A stretch of 36,080 bases of DNA from Anaerolineaceae bacterium (GTDB taxonomy: Bacteria; Chloroflexota; Anaerolineae; Anaerolineales; Anaerolineaceae), in assembly GCA_017417055.1 (NCBI GenBank), contig JAFPZX010000076.1:1-36080 (forward strand). The letters are read 5' to 3'. The notes below the pieces were generated by a model. It did not search any database. It worked only from the letters and a program-made list of their open reading frames with translations, and was not told the origin of the DNA. Shown in pieces: positions 1-7,668 of the stretch; position 1 is the stretch's first letter; each line of letters opens with the position of its first letter. A program made the translations under genes and the position numbers.

Positions 1-21
1 CGGGCTTCGCCCGATTTTATT
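1..21 (+). terminator. possible intrinsic terminator cut by the left edge
   Basis: The window opens with CGGGC-TTC-GCCCG followed by ATTTTATT. This is a five-base-pair GC stem with a short T-rich tail. The stem may be longer to the left, beyond the window. It would end a plus-strand gene that is not visible here. Confidence 0.4.
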
Positions 22-516
22 CGAAGCAGGAGCTTCGCCCCCATTCAAATTGCTGTGTCTGCCCGGTGATGATGCGTAACTCTTTATCAGTTTTAGCAAT
101 TCCGGCGTCTTCGAATCGTGCAAAACAGCTAATCTTTTGTTGCTGTAAAACATTTTAAGTAACGCCTCACCAACGGAGTATCTCAGATACTTAAATGGGG
201 GTGTCGGGGGCACGCGTGAGCTTGCTCAGCGCGTGCCCCCGACTGTAAACTTAAGGACGCGGGAAGAGTTTTTGCTGGCAAGGCAGCGCTGCTCGCCGCG
301 TCCCTGCGAAGCATTCCCTCCGGCAGGCTTTCCTATATGATTATGTGCGACATTCCCTCTGACTCAGTACTGAACAGTTCCATGATCTTTAAAAGAATCA
401 ATCGGCCTTCCCAGTAAATACCATTATTATATTATACCGTAAAATTTTTAGAAACAAAAGGCAGAAAAATTAATCGCAGTGCAGACCTCGTGTGCTCCGT
501 GGACAGTAACCATCTA
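22..516. other. intergenic region without a convincing gene
   Basis: I see no gene with a start, a ribosome binding site and a recognisable product. The minus strand is open from about position 222 to the left edge. From an ATG at 153 it reads MFYSNKRLAVLHDSKTPELL and onwards, but I do not recognise it and it may be repeat-borne. Inverted repeats at 177-303 are listed separately. A GTGCTCCGTG word at 494-503 also occurs in the dispersed repeat at 25938-26022, and with one change at 29821-29900. Confidence 0.5.
177..303. repeat. three consecutive inverted repeats
   Basis: First, AGTATC-TCA-GATACT lies at 177-191. Second, 203-243 forms a very strong hairpin. Its outer arm GTCGGGGGCACGCG pairs with CGCGTGCCCCCGAC, an inner TGAGC-TT-GCTCA continues the stem, and there is a single bulged G. 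Third, GGACGCGG at 255-262 pairs with CCGCGTCC at 296-303 around a loop that holds the palindrome GCAGCGCTGC. None is followed by a T-run that would make it a plain terminator. They may be a mosaic of palindromic elements or part of an RNA; the sequence does not decide. Confidence 0.7.
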
Positions 517-1098
517 TCAAAACTTTCCAGACAACAGCTTTTGGTTCAATTTTGAATAAATGCGGGCACGAAACCAGAGCTCTGCAGACGCGGCAATCGC
601 ATCTTCCAGGGAAAACCAGGCCACACCGCTGTTTTCATCCGCCTTTTTAGCTAAATGATCAGCCTCATCTGCTTCCAGCAAATAGGTAAGATTCAAATGG
701 AGGTGTGAAGAGACATACTGTCCCCGTTTTTCATGTCCATCGACTGTCAAGATCTCCAGTGAAAAAATAGAATCGGAAAGCGGACGCACCGTATGAATAC
801 CGGTCTCTTCTTTCGCTTCCCGAACCGCGACGGCAAGGAGATCGGTTTCGCCGTCCGCATGGCCGCCTGTCCAGGACCAGGAATTATAGATGTTGTGATA
901 AACCATCAGTACCTTCGTCCGTTCTCGATTGACGACCCAGGAAGATCCCGTCATATGAGCATTGCGATTTTCACGCGTGAAAATATCCGGACAGGTTTTG
1001 ATCTGACGGATTATTTCCGGACGGTCTGCAGCTTCCTGCTCATTCCATGGGATATAGCCTTGCAGCTCAGATAACAGTTCTTCTATAGTCATACACAT
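517..1098 (-). CDS. Nudix hydrolase
   Basis: This cytosolic hydrolase should cleave a nucleoside diphosphate linked to another group; the substrate cannot be read from the sequence. The Nudix box is clear: GGHADGE, then REAKEETGI about eight residues later. The first box Glu is one place off the usual spacing, which is seen in relatives of this GGHADGE type. The protein is 193 residues, or 191 from the second ATG at 1092 (MTIEELL). No strong Shine-Dalgarno sequence distinguishes the two. It is transcribed on the minus strand after the kinase-like gene, separated from it by two 43-bp repeats, so it may or may not share that transcript. Confidence 0.88.
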   Translation of the reverse strand: MCMTIEELLSELQGYIPWNEQEAADRPEIIRQIKTCPDIFTRENRNAHMTGSSWVVNRERTKVLMVYHNIYNSWSWTGGHADGETDLLAVAVREAKEETGIHTVRPLSDSIFSLEILTVDGHEKRGQYVSSHLHLNLTYLLEADEADHLAKKADENSGVAWFSLEDAIAASAELWFRARIYSKLNQKLLSGKF

Positions 1099-1123
1099 AA
1101 CTTATATTGATTCAGAATAGCGC

Positions 1124-1209
1124 AAATGGGGACAGTCCCATAAAGGGGCAGTCCCCGTCATATCAGAAATGAGGACAGTCGCATAAAAGGACAGTCCCCG
1201 TCATATCAG
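1124..1209. repeat. two tandem 43-bp REP-like units
   Basis: Unit 1 is 1124-1166 and unit 2 is 1167-1209. Both begin AAATGRGGACAGTC and end CAGTCCCCGTCATATCAG. Each carries self-complementary GGGACAGTCCC or GGGGCAGTCCCC words. The second unit overlaps the 3' end of the minus-strand kinase-like gene and supplies its TGA stop at 1206-1208. The units resemble the GGACAGTT/GGACGGTT hairpins at 17667-17705 and 29510-29796. Confidence 0.85.
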
Positions 1210-2582
1210 GAATAGTAGGGAACTGTCAGCGTAAAAACGCTGCCTTTTCCCAGACGGCTTTCGATATCCAACCGTCCTTTGTGAACCTTGGCAACATACT
1301 TCACCAGCGCGATGCCATGCAGCCCGCTTCCAGCTGCCTCCGCATAGTTCAATGACTGCATTCGTTCCAAATCAAGCGGAGAAATTCCCGTACCGAAATC
1401 TTCTACACGCAATGACCAATCATCTTCATTATAGGCAATCTGCACATTGATTGGTTTCCCGTCCATCGGCGTAACACGAATCGCATTGTCCAGCAGGTCA
1501 AAAACTGCAAGGGTCAACAGCCATGGATCCCCAACGGCATTACCCACTGTTCTTCCTTTGGTACCGCTTTCTGTGTCCAGCTCAATTTCGATCCGTTTAT
1601 TCCGTGCCACCGCAGCCATATCATAAATCACTTCCCGGGCAATATCCGTCACGGAGACCACTTCAAAAGACATTGACGCGTTTTCCGTTCGCTGATAATG
1701 TTTCGTTCCAAAGCCAAATAGCACTTCCAACCGGTTGATTGGAGATTCAGTCTTATCAATATAACTTTTTTGCAGATTCGTCAGCTCACCGGAGGATTCC
1801 AGTAATTCGAGCGAACCCATTGCACGCTGCGTGAGCAAATGATAATATTGAATCTCGTTTTCGCCAAAACGGATCTCACGGATATCACCGCCCACATGTG
1901 GGAATATATAGATCCGTCCGCTTTGTACATCGGAAAAATCGATCTTTTTCAGAATATAATCGAAATCCGAAAAACGTTTTCCCGCTTCTTCTCTGTTTTC
2001 CGCTTCCTGACGTAAAACAGAAAGGAAAGCTTCTTTGTCTTTCATACCTTCAAAGGATGGATTTGAAATCAGCAGCCGGTCCGGCTGTGTTAGAATCAAA
2101 GCGGGGATATTCAACCGCTCTAAAAGATCCACATATTGATTCGCCTGGTTCTGGATACTCAATTCACTTTCCAGCCATTTTTGAATGACCATTTCCACCC
2201 ATTCGCAGCAGCCGACAAAAGAATCGGAGATTTTTTCCGTGAAGGTATCGGCAGGGAAACAAGCCCAGATAAACCCGCAGTAACCATAATGAGAATTCAA
2301 AGGGAAGAAAATTGCGGATCCTTCAGCATATAACAGGTTAGACAGTAATCCCGATTGTTTTATCGAAGGAATTTTCAGCACTTTCTGTGTCCGCATAATT
2401 CCATAGAATTGAGAATCGACCATCTCAAATGCGTTGTTCGTCCGTCCCAGGCTGTAAAGTCGCAAATCTTCGGTTTCATTCCGTCCTGCATTTCGATTAA
2501 CGACCACACGGGCTGAAACAGGATCTAAAAAATCAATCGTATCCAGAATGGTACGGATATTCTTTTCAATATCAGCCCACAT
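1206..2582 (-). CDS. histidine-kinase-like protein with degenerate H-box
   Basis: The 458-residue soluble protein has a GAF-like N-terminal part (about 1-150), a middle PAS-like or linker part, and a C-terminal GHKL ATPase. The ATP site looks intact: N-box DLLDNAIRVTP (362-372), G1 DFGTGI (395-400), G2 GSGLHGIAL (418-426) and a final GKGSVFTLTVP. The dimerisation helices (about 245-295) align with HisKA, but I see no H-E/D-x-R-x-P phosphoacceptor. The nearest His is H248, without that context. It may signal through another subunit or act as a pseudokinase. No response regulator is adjacent. It starts 3 bp after cmk, so the two are probably cotranscribed. Confidence 0.82.
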   Translation of the reverse strand: MWADIEKNIRTILDTIDFLDPVSARVVVNRNAGRNETEDLRLYSLGRTNNAFEMVDSQFYGIMRTQKVLKIPSIKQSGLLSNLLYAEGSAIFFPLNSHYGYCGFIWACFPADTFTEKISDSFVGCCEWVEMVIQKWLESELSIQNQANQYVDLLERLNIPALILTQPDRLLISNPSFEGMKDKEAFLSVLRQEAENREEAGKRFSDFDYILKKIDFSDVQSGRIYIFPHVGGDIREIRFGENEIQYYHLLTQRAMGSLELLESSGELTNLQKSYIDKTESPINRLEVLFGFGTKHYQRTENASMSFEVVSVTDIAREVIYDMAAVARNKRIEIELDTESGTKGRTVGNAVGDPWLLTLAVFDLLDNAIRVTPMDGKPINVQIAYNEDDWSLRVEDFGTGISPLDLERMQSLNYAEAAGSGLHGIALVKYVAKVHKGRLDIESRLGKGSVFTLTVPYYS

Positions 2583-2585
2583 AAA

Positions 2586-3260
2586 TTAATCCATCAACGC
2601 AAAAATCTGTTCAGCCACTTCCATTGCGGTGTAATCATCCGTGTGAATAATAACAGCATCATCAGCAGGACGCAGCGGCGCTACAGTACGCTCTCTGTCG
2701 TTTTTGTCCCGTTGAATAATATCAGCGAGGATCTGCTCATAGGTTTCCGATTCGATATGCTTGGAAAGATTTTCCAGATAACGCCGTTTCGCACGTGTTT
2801 CCGGTGAAGCTTCAAGATAAATCTTCAGTTCGGCATCCGGCATCACAACCGTACCGATATCGCGTCCAACCATCACCACACGTCCGCGAAGACCGATCTT
2901 CCGCTGCTGCATCGTCAATGCAGCACGGACACCCGGATATGCCGCAACTGTGGAGACAATTTTGTCTACCTCGGGTAAATGAAGCCGGTCGGTAATATTC
3001 TGACCATCCAGCAAAACATTTGTTTCGCCCTTTTCCGCGTCATTTTCGAGCGCGATATCCATCGCCTCAACTATTTCACTGACCTTTTTTTCATCACTGA
3101 TGGCATTCAGCTTTTGATAAGCACCATAAGCCGCAACACGATACATAATTCCGGTATCAAAGAAAAGGTAGCCAAGTTTTTCAGCCACGATTTTTCCTAC
3201 AGTCGTTTTTCCGGAAGCAGCTGTTCCATCCATCGCAATTTGATTCGGTATCTTATTCAT
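2586..3260 (-). CDS. cmk: cytidylate kinase
   Basis: It phosphorylates CMP and dCMP with ATP in pyrimidine nucleotide recycling. The P-loop GTAASGKTT is near the N-terminus, followed by DTGIMYR, which is typical of the family. The GRDIGTVV segment and an arginine-rich lid (RRYLENL) are present. At 224 residues it is full length for bacterial Cmk. The start is supported by GGAGAGAG directly before ATG. It is followed after 3 bp by the histidine-kinase-like gene and preceded by a 150-bp gap after the glycan operon, so it may have its own promoter there. Confidence 0.95.
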   Translation of the reverse strand: MNKIPNQIAMDGTAASGKTTVGKIVAEKLGYLFFDTGIMYRVAAYGAYQKLNAISDEKKVSEIVEAMDIALENDAEKGETNVLLDGQNITDRLHLPEVDKIVSTVAAYPGVRAALTMQQRKIGLRGRVVMVGRDIGTVVMPDAELKIYLEASPETRAKRRYLENLSKHIESETYEQILADIIQRDKNDRERTVAPLRPADDAVIIHTDDYTAMEVAEQIFALMD

Positions 3261-3410
3261 CTCTCTCCATCCTTAAAATCATTTCAAATCCGAACAGGTC
3301 TTGTTTATCACCTTAATTCGTACTTTTCAGTACCGAGTCAAAGCAACCAGTTCTGTTGACCCAAATTAAGTCAACGAAAACAGGTCACATTGACTCATTT
3401 TTTAAATACA

Positions 3411-5138
3411 TTAATTCATAAAAAATCTTTCCGCCCTTGCCCATAGAGTCACAGGTACATCCGCAGCAGGCTGGGCGTCCCCAAATATCATCCATTTACC
3501 CCAATTCTGAAAGGAAAATGTCCGCCAATCCATCGTACCGCGCCAATTTTGCCGCGTACTCAAAAACCCATAATTTTCATAAGCATCGCCTGCCTGATCA
3601 ATGATCAGATCTACACCGGTCAGGTCAGCATTTTTGTTGGCAGTCGTACGGATGCCGGGATAATTCCGGACCAGCCAAGCCGCCATCGGATCATTCACAA
3701 TAAAGTTCAGTCCAAAATTGGTATTTGATGCATCTCCGTGTTTCGCGATTGTTTCCCCGAACAGTTCAAGAAAAGCTTTATTTGTAAACGAAGTGTACGC
3801 CCCGTTTAAGATATTCGCAGTATTTTTTGAATGAGCCATAAGCGGATGGTCGCCTTCCCGGTCAAAACCGCCCGCATTCCAGATTCCGGTCATCAGGCTC
3901 CAGGAAAGGATCACCGCTGCTCCGGCAAACAACCCACGGCGAACCGAACCCGATTCGACAAAACCCAGCAGTATCTTCACGATCAGGGCTATGATCACAA
4001 TACTGATAACAGTCAGCAAAACCGCACCGGTATATCGGGTAAGCGGCAATGTCTGCGTGACATTATTCCAGTTGAATTGAATCAATTCATTCCCGTTTGA
4101 CTGTTTGAATAATTCCACCAGACGAAAATAGAAAAAGGACCATGCTCCGGCAACAGCAAAACAGGTCATGGCAAACGGGAAATCAAACGGGCCTCTGATC
4201 CTTTCCAAAATCTTCAAAACCGTCCCGAAGGCATTTATCCACAGCAAAATCGAAATCCACGGGAGCATTATAACGCCATGCCACAATATTAAACCGGTGG
4301 CCGCGAGAACAGACAGCAGCAATTCCGGAAGGTGATGATGACGGAAAGCACAGACACAGCTCAGGAACAGCGGGACACCGCAATACAAAGCCACTGCAAT
4401 CAACTCAGCTGCCAGCCCCGGATAAACCCAGGCAGGGCCTTTCTTGAAGCTGTTTATGATTCCGGTTCCGAATCCGCCGATACCACCGGGGAACGCGCCA
4501 AAAGCAGTGCAGAACAAAACAAAAAAAACAGCAGCTAAAATAATGTTCTTTTTTGTAAATCGCAGGAACCATAAATAATAAGGATCATTTTTCAAAAGGA
4601 CCGTACTCAAAGCCAGGCATACAGCACAAACCAAAAGCACAGGCCATATCCGTTCACCACCGCTAAATGCAATCAGAAAACAGGTCAGAGCAGATGTTTT
4701 CCTTTGTTTAACAAGTAAAACAATTGCCGCAGCCAATAACGCGGCAGCAGGAATAACGGCATCCGCGCGCTTGCTCCAAAACAGCAGGACAGGGTCCACC
4801 GACAGCAGGAAGGACAAAACAAAAGCTTTGCGTCTGCCGGTATTTTTGCAGAAAAACAGAGGAATCAGAGCAAGCAAAATACCTGCCAAAGCAGGGAACA
4901 GGCGGGCGGTATATTCGGAACTTCCGAAAAATTTAAAGAATATAGCCGTCGGCAGTTCATACAAAAGCTGTCCGCGGCTGCCATTTTCAAACAGATGAAG
5001 CGCGGTCATGGCATTTTCCGCTTCATTCATCGTCAGAGAAGCGCTGCCAAGTCCAACCAACCGCAATCCGGCGGCTGATAAAACCGTCAGGACAGTCAAT
5101 AATGTTATATTACGCTTTGATTCGGATCCTCTCTCCAT
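3411..5138 (-). CDS. polytopic membrane protein, TIGR03663 / Agl23-like
   Basis: This is an integral membrane protein with about ten or more hydrophobic segments and a soluble C-terminal part. The N-terminal pattern (SLTMNEAENAMTALHLFENG, then ARLFPALAG) matches GT39/PMT-type proteins, where this loop carries the acidic catalytic residues. TIGR03663 members are usually described with a DE pair and an HGP motif; here I read NE and no HGP, so it is a divergent member at best. That family is known to sit beside Chlor_Arch_YYY genes, as it does here. I chose ATG 5138 (MERGSES) because GAGGCGGAG precedes it and it leaves 10 bp after the upstream stop. An in-frame ATG at 5186 would overlap the previous gene. 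Confidence 0.65.
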   Translation of the reverse strand: MERGSESKRNITLLTVLTVLSAAGLRLVGLGSASLTMNEAENAMTALHLFENGSRGQLLYELPTAIFFKFFGSSEYTARLFPALAGILLALIPLFFCKNTGRRKAFVLSFLLSVDPVLLFWSKRADAVIPAAALLAAAIVLLVKQRKTSALTCFLIAFSGGERIWPVLLVCAVCLALSTVLLKNDPYYLWFLRFTKKNIILAAVFFVLFCTAFGAFPGGIGGFGTGIINSFKKGPAWVYPGLAAELIAVALYCGVPLFLSCVCAFRHHHLPELLLSVLAATGLILWHGVIMLPWISILLWINAFGTVLKILERIRGPFDFPFAMTCFAVAGAWSFFYFRLVELFKQSNGNELIQFNWNNVTQTLPLTRYTGAVLLTVISIVIIALIVKILLGFVESGSVRRGLFAGAAVILSWSLMTGIWNAGGFDREGDHPLMAHSKNTANILNGAYTSFTNKAFLELFGETIAKHGDASNTNFGLNFIVNDPMAAWLVRNYPGIRTTANKNADLTGVDLIIDQAGDAYENYGFLSTRQNWRGTMDWRTFSFQNWGKWMIFGDAQPAADVPVTLWARAERFFMN

Positions 5139-5148
5139 TTGCTCCGCC

Positions 5149-7653
5149 TCAATAGACCTGATAGATCGCACAGCTTCCGGATTCAAAAACCTTCGTCAGA
5201 TTACGATCGAATTTATTATCCTGAATATTATAAGCACTTTTTTCCGCACTGCCGACAAAAACATAGCGAATCTTATATAAATCCAGTAATTCTCTTGCAG
5301 TTTCCCAGCTGTGCGTTTCATAAATCCGTTTTACATCATCATTCCGGGACCCCATCTCGTCATATCCACCCCGCCACTGGGATTCATGTCCCATAGGACC
5401 GAGAACGGAAGGAAGCCCGACAAAGGTACTCACAATATTATCCCCACCATAGCTGGAGCCGACTTTTTCCAGCACAACACCGGGTTCGGCATTTTCCAGC
5501 CACTGCAAGCCCTGCCAATCGTCTTCCCTGCCGATTCGAAGAAAATCTGAACCATTCAGGGTCAATGTCTGCTTTCGGCTCATGCTGCCCCATTTTCCGC
5601 TGATGCAGAAAAACGGATAAACCATCACAGCCGCGGTCATAACCACCATTACGACTGCAAAAACTACACGTATTGCAGATTTTTTGAATCCTCTCATAAG
5701 TTCCGGGACCGCGTAAGCAGCGGACAAACCGAAGAGGATCCAGGCCTGATAATAAAACTTGAAAATCGTGTTCATCCGCGTACCGAACAAATCCCGGAGG
5801 TAAAAAAATTCGGGAAAAATCACCAGTGCGGACGCAATCAGGATCATCAGAGAACAAAACACATCAATTGGATGAGATGCTTTGCTGTTTTCGCTGTCGG
5901 GCCCGCCGCCAATTTGACGGATCAGGGTAAATGCCAAACCGGCTGTCAGGAAAAGGATCACCAATGTTGGCAATGCCGCGATTCTCCTGCTGAAGAAGCC
6001 ATCAAGGCCGCTCCGCATAGAGCTTATCTGCTGCATGCTGACAAATGCCTTTGCTGCGTTACCCAATGCCCCCGAGCTTTCCCCTGCCTGAATGCGAATC
6101 AGTCCAAAATAAAGCAGGCATTCCAGCAGCAGCAAAACCCCGAAAATAACCAGCGAGGTCAGCGCTCCAAAGCGTTTTGATTCCCGGTTACATCCTTTCA
6201 ACCGGAATATTTGCCACCAGAGAACCGGAACAATAAAGAACCCGAACATGATCAGGAATTGAACCGACCGCGTCACATACACGCCGCTGGGAACAATGCC
6301 GCCCGCCTGCGACGCAAAGCTGACGAAAAACAAACTATACAGCAAAATGCACGCAGCGCCGAATGGCAGCGCTGTTTCAAAAAATACGGTGAATGCCCGG
6401 CGGTTCCAGCCAAAATTCCGCACCTGAGCTGCCGTGACACACAGGCAGTAAAGTCCGAAATAAAACGGAAAATCCCACATGTTCAGGAAAAGCAGCGCAC
6501 CAACGCTCAGCGAGGTCAGCCAAAAATCAACCGAACAGACCCAGCGTACCATCGCTGAATCACGCAGCGCAAGATCTTCCCGAAGCAGGCTTTCCGCAAA
6601 ATATACGCGTTCTTTTCTTTGTCCAAGTGCCGTCATCAAGCCGTTCAGCGCAATTCCAATAGCGAACAGCACAAACGGGATAGCCAGCACATGCGGATGA
6701 AGATCCCCAAGTTCAAAGGAAAACATTGGGAATTCATCGATCACTTCCCTGACAGCCCCTTCCAGTCCAATATCACTGACAACACGGGAGGCACGCCACC
6801 ACCAGATTCCCGACCGTCCGGATGGATCCCAGGAAGGCAGGCGAACCGGGGCATCCGTCAGCTCTTTCAACCCCAGCCAGGTCCAAAAAGCGGATGTGCC
6901 GTCAGCGTTCCAAAAGATATGAAGGGAATGAAGAACTTCGAGCAATCCCTCAAGGTTTCCGGCTATCAGCACAAACAGCGGAGCCAAAAGGGAGCTCATC
7001 CTTGGCAGATGTTTCCCGTTTTCGGAAGGATGGCGCAAATTCAGCAAATCATTCAAAATGCCATACGCCGATTCCGCAGCCAATCCGAAAACAGCTGCCA
7101 GCATCAGATTGAAGCCCACTGAAGGCAGCACACCGGAAAGCATCACCAGAACAGCGGACATAATATATCCAAAGTAGTAATAAGAAATGGAATACCCGGA
7201 AAGCCAGCCGTCATTGGGAGGGAAAGTTTCAGATTTCAAAATACTGTTGATAAACATCATCTCCATCGGCTTTTCGGTACCGGAAACCTCCGGACCACCA
7301 AGACGGATGGTGATGATCAGCAGGAAGGCAAGCAGAAAAACAAGCTCCGAAACAAGAACATAAGACTTCGACTTTCCAAACCACTCTCTGATTTCATTCC
7401 ATTGACGATACCCGCTGATTCCCGCACAGACTGCTGTGACACAAACAACCAGCAGCAAACTCCCGGTATTATTTCTCAGCAAGCCAAGAGAACCGCCCAG
7501 CCAATACAGGAAAGAAATCAAGATCAATCCAATGGAACGAGAGAAAACAAAACCTCGTCCCGGCAGTTTTTTCAAAAAACCGAAAACGATCGGGAATCCG
7601 ATGATTCCAATTCCGGATAATACCAAATACCATTTTATAATGTCAATAATCAT
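5149..7653 (-). CDS. DUF2298 / Chlor_Arch_YYY membrane protein (copy 1)
   Basis: The 834-residue protein is very hydrophobic, with many membrane segments and a soluble C-terminal tail. It carries the diagnostic YYYxG motif as YYYFG at residues 158-162. An upstream block (GTEKPM, then N-ILKS--FPP-D-W) is shared almost residue for residue with the next gene, so the two are tandem paralogues. The family's function is unknown. The overall layout, with acidic residues in an early external loop and a soluble C-terminus, resembles GT-C glycosyltransferases, which is inference. It starts 15 bp after the other copy. GGGA lies 8 bases before its ATG. Confidence 0.88.
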   Translation of the reverse strand: MIIDIIKWYLVLSGIGIIGFPIVFGFLKKLPGRGFVFSRSIGLILISFLYWLGGSLGLLRNNTGSLLLVVCVTAVCAGISGYRQWNEIREWFGKSKSYVLVSELVFLLAFLLIITIRLGGPEVSGTEKPMEMMFINSILKSETFPPNDGWLSGYSISYYYFGYIMSAVLVMLSGVLPSVGFNLMLAAVFGLAAESAYGILNDLLNLRHPSENGKHLPRMSSLLAPLFVLIAGNLEGLLEVLHSLHIFWNADGTSAFWTWLGLKELTDAPVRLPSWDPSGRSGIWWWRASRVVSDIGLEGAVREVIDEFPMFSFELGDLHPHVLAIPFVLFAIGIALNGLMTALGQRKERVYFAESLLREDLALRDSAMVRWVCSVDFWLTSLSVGALLFLNMWDFPFYFGLYCLCVTAAQVRNFGWNRRAFTVFFETALPFGAACILLYSLFFVSFASQAGGIVPSGVYVTRSVQFLIMFGFFIVPVLWWQIFRLKGCNRESKRFGALTSLVIFGVLLLLECLLYFGLIRIQAGESSGALGNAAKAFVSMQQISSMRSGLDGFFSRRIAALPTLVILFLTAGLAFTLIRQIGGGPDSENSKASHPIDVFCSLMILIASALVIFPEFFYLRDLFGTRMNTIFKFYYQAWILFGLSAAYAVPELMRGFKKSAIRVVFAVVMVVMTAAVMVYPFFCISGKWGSMSRKQTLTLNGSDFLRIGREDDWQGLQWLENAEPGVVLEKVGSSYGGDNIVSTFVGLPSVLGPMGHESQWRGGYDEMGSRNDDVKRIYETHSWETARELLDLYKIRYVFVGSAEKSAYNIQDNKFDRNLTKVFESGSCAIYQVY

Positions 7654-7668
7654 TAATATTTCCCGATA

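Noticed and set aside
3261-3410. Weak similarity between the cmk upstream gap and 31287-31330 (words around GTGACCTG and TTGACTT)
   Set aside because: The match is short and imperfect and could be chance in AT-rich DNA.
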